Under the pieces are notes generated by a model. The model was not told the DNA's origin, made no database searches, and saw only the letters and a program-made list of their open reading frames with translations. A program made the position numbers and the translations under genes. 64,000 nucleotides of DNA from CAWJEL01 sp964647255. Its GTDB lineage: Bacteria > Chloroflexota > Anaerolineae > CG2-30-64-16. Shown piece after piece: positions 60,402 through 64,000 of this stretch. Numbering within the stretch: the stretch's first letter is position 1; each line of letters opens with the position of its first letter. The stretch covers positions 19,535-83,534 of the forward strand of contig CAZYGI010000010.1 of assembly GCA_964647255.1 (NCBI GenBank), given 5' to 3'.

Positions 60402-61290
60402 GCAGGCGATCCAGCGCGGCCTCATCCAGGAACCCGGCTGCGGCCGACGTCTCGCCGATCTTGTACGATGCGAAGACCAGCGCGCGGCGCAAAGCGGCCT
60501 CGGGCGCGCGGCCACCGCCCAGCTCATGGATGAACGCCGAGAAGAGCGCATCGCCGGCGCCGATTGTGCTGACCACGGGCCGCGTCCGCACCGCCGGCAG
60601 CCGCTCCAGTGCGCCATCCCCCCGGATGCCCAACAGCGCCCCGTGCGCGCCCAGCCCGACCACCGCGATCTCGACGCCGTACCGGTCCCACACTCGACGC
60701 ACCCACGCTTCCGGAGAACACGGCAGCAGCTCATCGCTCATGAACAGGATATCAGCCGCGGCCATGAAATCGCGGTTGTAGTCGTCGTCCAGATCCGAGA
60801 TCGTGTGGACGTCTGTGGCCACCCGCACGCCGAGCTGGTGCGCCCGCGCCAGGAACGGCCGCGAGAAGTTGACGTTGCACAACGCCGCCAGCGCGCAGCC
60901 CTGCAGCCCCGCATCGAACAGCTCGACCGGATACGTCTGCTCTTGAATGTCTTTTAAATCTGTGTTAATCAGCCGCCGACCCGCGTCATCGTACAAGATC
61001 ACCGACTGGGGCGTCTGCCGCAGCGCACGGAGCACCCGATCGCCGGGGATCGCCTCGGCCGCGAGCCGTTCGCGCACCAACAGCCCTGCGGCATCATCGC
61101 CGACCAGGGACAAGAACCGCACGGCATCTCCCAGGACGGTCAGGGCCTTGGCCACGTTGTAGCCCACGCCGGAAACGGTGCTTTGGATGCCAAAAAACGG
61201 ATAGCGCACCGGCACATAGGCGATGGGGAAACCCTCAACCCGCAGCGTTGTCTCGATATTGATAAGGCCGGACACCAAAACGCGGCTCAT
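60361..61290 (-). CDS. PfkB-family carbohydrate kinase
   Basis: A 309-residue ribokinase-like enzyme phosphorylating a sugar or nucleoside. SGVGYNVAKALTVLGDAVRF is PfkB signature 1, with VGDDAAGLLVRE, and VVSTIGAGDALFSAFIHELG is signature 2 with the catalytic Asp in GAGD. ATG 61290 has GGAGG five bases upstream. The specific substrate is unknown. Confidence 0.92.
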   Translation of the reverse strand: MSRVLVSGLINIETTLRVEGFPIAYVPVRYPFFGIQSTVSGVGYNVAKALTVLGDAVRFLSLVGDDAAGLLVRERLAAEAIPGDRVLRALRQTPQSVILYDDAGRRLINTDLKDIQEQTYPVELFDAGLQGCALAALCNVNFSRPFLARAHQLGVRVATDVHTISDLDDDYNRDFMAAADILFMSDELLPCSPEAWVRRVWDRYGVEIAVVGLGAHGALLGIRGDGALERLPAVRTRPVVSTIGAGDALFSAFIHELGGGRAPEAALRRALVFASYKIGETSAAAGFLDEAALDRLLSALDARQGATLG

Positions 61291-61361
61291 GGGTTCCTCC
61301 GTCGGCATGATGGCATCATTGTAATCTCTGATTTACGCGCGACCAAACCGGCCCGGGCTTG

Positions 61362-61390
61362 TTGAAAGAACTGTAACGCGAAAACAAAAT
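61362..61390 (+). promoter_or_regulatory. Weak candidate promoter for the 47-residue gene
   Basis: TTGAAA (61362-61367), 17 bp, CAAAAT (61385-61390). Confidence 0.3.
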
Positions 61391-61542
61391 AGGTTTCATC
61401 GCAGTTTAATACCCCGGCGCGACAATGGGTTCAGATGTGCGTCAAGACAGGCAATTGATGAAATTCACCGGAACAACCGGGAACCTTTTCCAAAACTCTG
61501 CCGTCTGCGTAACGTAATCAAAGCCCTGGAAGGAGACGATCG

Positions 61543-61686
61543 ATGGACATCCCGCTGCTTATCGCCATTCTTGCCCTGTTAGCCTGGACACTGCTGCCTC
61601 AGCTAGATCGTTACGTAGATGTCGACACCACGCCGGAGAGCAAAGGTTCTTATCTCAAACGGCTGGCGCGCTGGGTGAACAACTGA
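61543..61686 (+). CDS. Small single-pass membrane protein (47 residues)
   Basis: ATG at 61543 with AAGGAG about seven bases upstream, ending in TGA at 61684-61686. Residues 4-21 (PLLIAILALLAWTLLPQL) form a membrane helix. The C-terminal DTTPESKGSYLKRLARWVNN is polar and basic. A rho-independent terminator follows at 61792-61819, so it has a complete small-gene architecture. The function is unknown. Confidence 0.6.
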   Translation: MDIPLLIAILALLAWTLLPQLDRYVDVDTTPESKGSYLKRLARWVNN

Positions 61687-61791
61687 GCGTTTCCGCGCCG
61701 CGGCCCGCTATGGACGCCGCTGAAACCTGCCGGCCCGTGCGCGCATAGGCGCCCCGGTCTGCTCTCATCGTTTCCTCTTCCGGATCCCATC

Positions 61792-61829
61792 ACGGGCGCT
61801 GCTCCCAAGCAGCGTCCGTTCTTATTTTT
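61792..61829 (+). terminator. Rho-independent terminator after the small membrane gene
   Basis: A 12-bp stem with one G-T pair (acgggcgctgct / agcagcgtccgt) and a 4-base loop, followed by TCTTATTTTT. Confidence 0.8.
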
Positions 61830-61961
61830 AACCACCAGATGCGCTTTCCCGGCCCATAAACTGACACCCGTCATGGTCGGCCGGGCAAACGCCCGCTAGA
61901 ATGACAGCGCACGGCCCGGTTTGCGGGTCATCGTTTCGCACTCAACGGAGAGTTACCCCCC

Positions 61962-63176
61962 ATGCGTGAATTCATTGACGGCGCGACCGCCATCGCGCGC
62001 GGCGCCCTGGATGCCGGCTGCGATTTCTTTGCCGGGTATCCCATCTCCCCCGCCACCCCGCTCCTGCTTCACATGATCCGCGAGCTGCCGAAAGCCGGCG
62101 GGATCGCCATCCAGGCGGAAGATGAAATTGCGTCCATCAGCATGTGCATCGGCGCGGCAATGACGGGCGCGCGGGCGTTAACCGCCACCTCCGGCCCCGG
62201 CATCAGCCTCTACAGCGAGAACATCGGGCTGGCGATCATGGGCGAAGTGCCGCTGGTGATCGTGGACGCGCAGCGCATGGGACCGGCGACCGGCGGCGCG
62301 ACCACGCCGGGCCAGGGCGACGTCCAGTTCGTGCGGTGGAGCAGCTCCGGCGGCTACCCAATCATCGCGTTGGCGCCCAGCAGCGTGGCCGAGTGCTACA
62401 GCCTCACCCGCCGCGCCTTCGACCTGGCGGAGCGCTTCCGCTGCCCGGTCTTCCTGCTGACCGACAAAGAGATGTTCCTCTCCATGAGTACGGTGGAGGT
62501 GGCGGACTACGAGCAGCCTCCCGTTCAAGGCCGGCAGATGGCCGAAGCTGCCCCGGAAGGCGCCCCCGGCTTGCGCCCTGAAGAATCGTTCATGCCCTAT
62601 CGCGCCGATCCGATCGATGCGCCGCCGCCTTTCAGCCCGGTCGGGGGGCGGTTCATCACACGCTTCACCGGCTCCAGCCACGACGAACACGGCTTTCTGA
62701 CCAAAGACCCAGAGAAAGTGGGCCGGCTCAACGAGCATCTGCGCCGCAAGATCGAGGATCATGCCGGGGAACTCGCGTTTGCAAAGGCCGATCTGCAGGA
62801 AGACGCCGGTACGCTGTTTGTTTCCTACGGCATCACCGCACGGGCGATGATCGAGGCGGCACAGACCGCCCGGCGCGAGGGGCGCGCCGTCTCCACGCTC
62901 ACGCTCCAAAGCCTCTGGCCGCTGCCCGAAGCTGCGATCGTGGAAGCCCTGACTCGTTCGCCCCAGCCCGGAACGGCTGAAGCCGTTACTACGAGCCCGA
63001 CAGTCGAAAGGGTCGTGGTCGCCGAGCTGAACCTGGGTGACCTGCGCCGCGAGATCGAGCGGGTGCTCTTCCGTTGGGCCGCGCAGGGCCGGCGCGTCCC
63101 GCCCAAAGTGGTCGGCATCCACCGGGTGGACGGGGAGCTGATCACGCCGGGGCAGTTCTTGGAGGCGATGGCATGA
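61962..63176 (+). CDS. korA: 2-oxoacid:ferredoxin oxidoreductase, alpha subunit
   Basis: A 404-residue alpha subunit of a 2-oxoglutarate-type (KorA-like) ferredoxin oxidoreductase that decarboxylates 2-oxoacids to acyl-CoA. DGATAIARGALDAGCDFFAG, YPISPATPLLLHMIRELPKA, TATSGPGISLYSENIGLAI and QRMGPATGGATTPGQGD mark the pyrimidine-binding domain. A short insertion PGTAEAVTTSPTVE (about residues 338-351) is encoded by a copy of the aacgrctgaag repeat. GGAGAG precedes the ATG. The stop overlaps the beta-subunit start (ATGA). It works with ferredoxin in the cytoplasm. Confidence 0.93.
   Translation: MREFIDGATAIARGALDAGCDFFAGYPISPATPLLLHMIRELPKAGGIAIQAEDEIASISMCIGAAMTGARALTATSGPGISLYSENIGLAIMGEVPLVIVDAQRMGPATGGATTPGQGDVQFVRWSSSGGYPIIALAPSSVAECYSLTRRAFDLAERFRCPVFLLTDKEMFLSMSTVEVADYEQPPVQGRQMAEAAPEGAPGLRPEESFMPYRADPIDAPPPFSPVGGRFITRFTGSSHDEHGFLTKDPEKVGRLNEHLRRKIEDHAGELAFAKADLQEDAGTLFVSYGITARAMIEAAQTARREGRAVSTLTLQSLWPLPEAAIVEALTRSPQPGTAEAVTTSPTVERVVVAELNLGDLRREIERVLFRWAAQGRRVPPKVVGIHRVDGELITPGQFLEAMA
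62972..62992 (+). repeat. Intragenic copy of the aacgactgaagtcgtt repeat
   Basis: aacggctgaagccgttactac matches the arm at 56098-56118 at 18 of 21 bases. Two of the differences are compensatory and keep the 7-bp stem. It lies in frame within korA. Confidence 0.65.
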
Positions 63177-64000
63177 TCCCTCAAACCTACCGCAACGAAC
63201 GCGCCTACCCCTTCTGCCCCGGCTGCGGGCACGGGCTGATCCTGAACCAGCTCAACGCGGCGCTGCTAAAGCTGGAACTCGATCCCAAGCGCACGGCCAT
63301 CGTCACCGACATCGGCTGCCAGGGGCTGGGTGATCAGTACTTCGCCACCCACGCGTTCCACGGGTTGCACGGCCGCAGCATTGCCTACGCCACCGGCATC
63401 AAGCTGGCCGACCCCGACCTGAAGGTGATCGTGATCATGGGCGACGGGGGTGCGGGGATCGGCGGCGCGCACCTCCTGAACGCCGCACGACGCAACATCG
63501 GCCTGACCGTGCTGGTGTTCAACAACTTCAACTTCGGCATGACAGGCGGCGAGCACAGCGTTACCACTCCGCCGGGCGGGATCACGGTCACGACGCGCGC
63601 GGGCAACCTGGAGCGGCCGCTGGACCTGTGCGCCACGACGGCCGTCAACGGCGCGGGCTTTGTCTGGCGCGGCACTGCGTTCGACCGGGAGCTGCCGGAC
63701 GTCATCGCCGAAGCCATACGCAGCGAGTCATTTGCCCTGCTCGATATCTGGGAGTTGTGCACCGCTTACTACGCACCCAATAACGACTTCTCGCGCAAAT
63801 CGCTTGAGATCACGCGCGGAGCATTGGGGATGCCAGCAGGAATGATTCATCAGGAGGCGCGGCCGGAGTATGCACGGGCGCTGCGGAAGGCAGGCGAAGA
63901 AGCAGGGAAAGGCAAGAGTGCAGGGGCAGAGAAGCCGCTACGTCCGAAGCCGCTGCCGGCGCAATTCTCCTCTCCTCTGGATCGCGAATTCCGGCTGGTG
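63173..64000 (+). CDS. korB: 2-oxoacid:ferredoxin oxidoreductase, beta subunit, probably fused to a gamma domain (partial, runs off the window)
   Basis: The frame is open for 276 codons to the window end. YPFCPGCGHGLILNQLNAAL, VTDIGCQGLG and MGDGGAGIGGAHLLNAARRN (TPP/Mg motif), then FNNFNFGMTGGEHSVTTPPG, define a KorB-type TPP-binding subunit that ends near residue 240. A charged Lys/Gly/Ala-rich linker follows. PAQFSSPLDREFRLV at the edge looks like the start of a gamma (KorC-type) domain. The ATG at 63173 overlaps the korA stop (ATGA). Confidence 0.9.
   Translation, partial: MIPQTYRNERAYPFCPGCGHGLILNQLNAALLKLELDPKRTAIVTDIGCQGLGDQYFATHAFHGLHGRSIAYATGIKLADPDLKVIVIMGDGGAGIGGAHLLNAARRNIGLTVLVFNNFNFGMTGGEHSVTTPPGGITVTTRAGNLERPLDLCATTAVNGAGFVWRGTAFDRELPDVIAEAIRSESFALLDIWELCTAYYAPNNDFSRKSLEITRGALGMPAGMIHQEARPEYARALRKAGEEAGKGKSAGAEKPLRPKPLPAQFSSPLDREFRLV

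Noticed and set aside
61650..61874. A 74-codon minus-strand ORF after the small membrane gene
   Set aside because: It reads through the terminator hairpin on the opposite strand, has no ribosome site, and lacks coding character.

Overview
The window is high-GC, gene-dense chromosomal DNA from a bacterium. The best fit is the phylum Chloroflexota, probably Anaerolineae-like. That is an inference from the gene set: an R3H/Ycf45-type ATPase, a translin-family protein, very long carboxypeptidase-regulatory-repeat proteins, a secreted protein ending in VYLPLLLR, a SigA-type sigma factor, and a LexA with a Gram-positive-style CGAAC-N4-GTTCG operator. Intergenic gaps carry dispersed short-word repeats and palindromes. 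Two runs of ten N (8386-8395 and 17515-17524) are assembly gaps inside genes, so this is a draft contig. No rRNA, tRNA or CRISPR array was recognised, and no gene-free stretch exceeds 300 bases.

Layout. 1-1.5 kb: an uptake operon (ECF S component, NitT/TauT-type ATPase, start of a third gene). 1.5-9 kb: AIR-synthase-like protein, lipase, M20 peptidase, GntR regulator fused to a PBP-like domain, GH13 amylase, and a molybdenum-cofactor-sulfurase-like enzyme broken by a gap. 9.1-9.85 kb: a REP-associated (RAYT-type) transposase gene with three long palindromes, one inserted inside the gene. 9.85-19.1 kb: HAD phosphatase, secreted protein, PepF, GNAT, RecN, MFS exporter, zinc-ribbon membrane protein, NAD kinase. 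19.1-26 kb: a giant glycosidase-like repeat protein, HisRS, L,D-transpeptidase, translin-like protein, zinc-ribbon protein. 26.1-35.7 kb: a tightly packed five-gene operon (a second giant glycosidase-like repeat protein, a smaller relative, two PMT-like membrane glycosyltransferases, a polyprenyl-phosphate glycosyltransferase). 35.8-46.7 kb: PriA, AmrB, rhomboid-TPR, Gmk, FmdB, c-di-AMP receptor, Tmk, R3H ATPase, GNAT-like protein, CspA, LON-domain protein. 46.8-50 kb: SigA, methyltransferase with an exact parS site at its start, InfA, RpsU. 50-61.3 kb: DUF4129/DUF58/RsmI/MoxR operon, divergent lexA-mpg, MurJ, NUDIX, hydrolase, MFS, PfkB kinase. 61.5 kb to end: a 47-residue membrane protein and 2-oxoacid:ferredoxin oxidoreductase alpha and beta subunits, the beta apparently running into a gamma domain at the window edge.

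How genes work together. The five-gene operon is the best candidate for an undescribed system. It pairs lipid-linked-sugar glycosyltransferases with large repeat proteins that share a C-terminal module with the separate paralog at 19.1-22.5 kb, suggesting protein or envelope glycosylation. The second notable locus is the transposase with its palindromes: they share a core but have different, still self-complementary, outer arms, and removing exactly 47 bp restores the transposase frame. Clear regulatory sites include the lexA promoter with an SOS box filling its spacer, a cspA leader with an internal terminator-like hairpin, and a long leader or small RNA upstream of rpsU.
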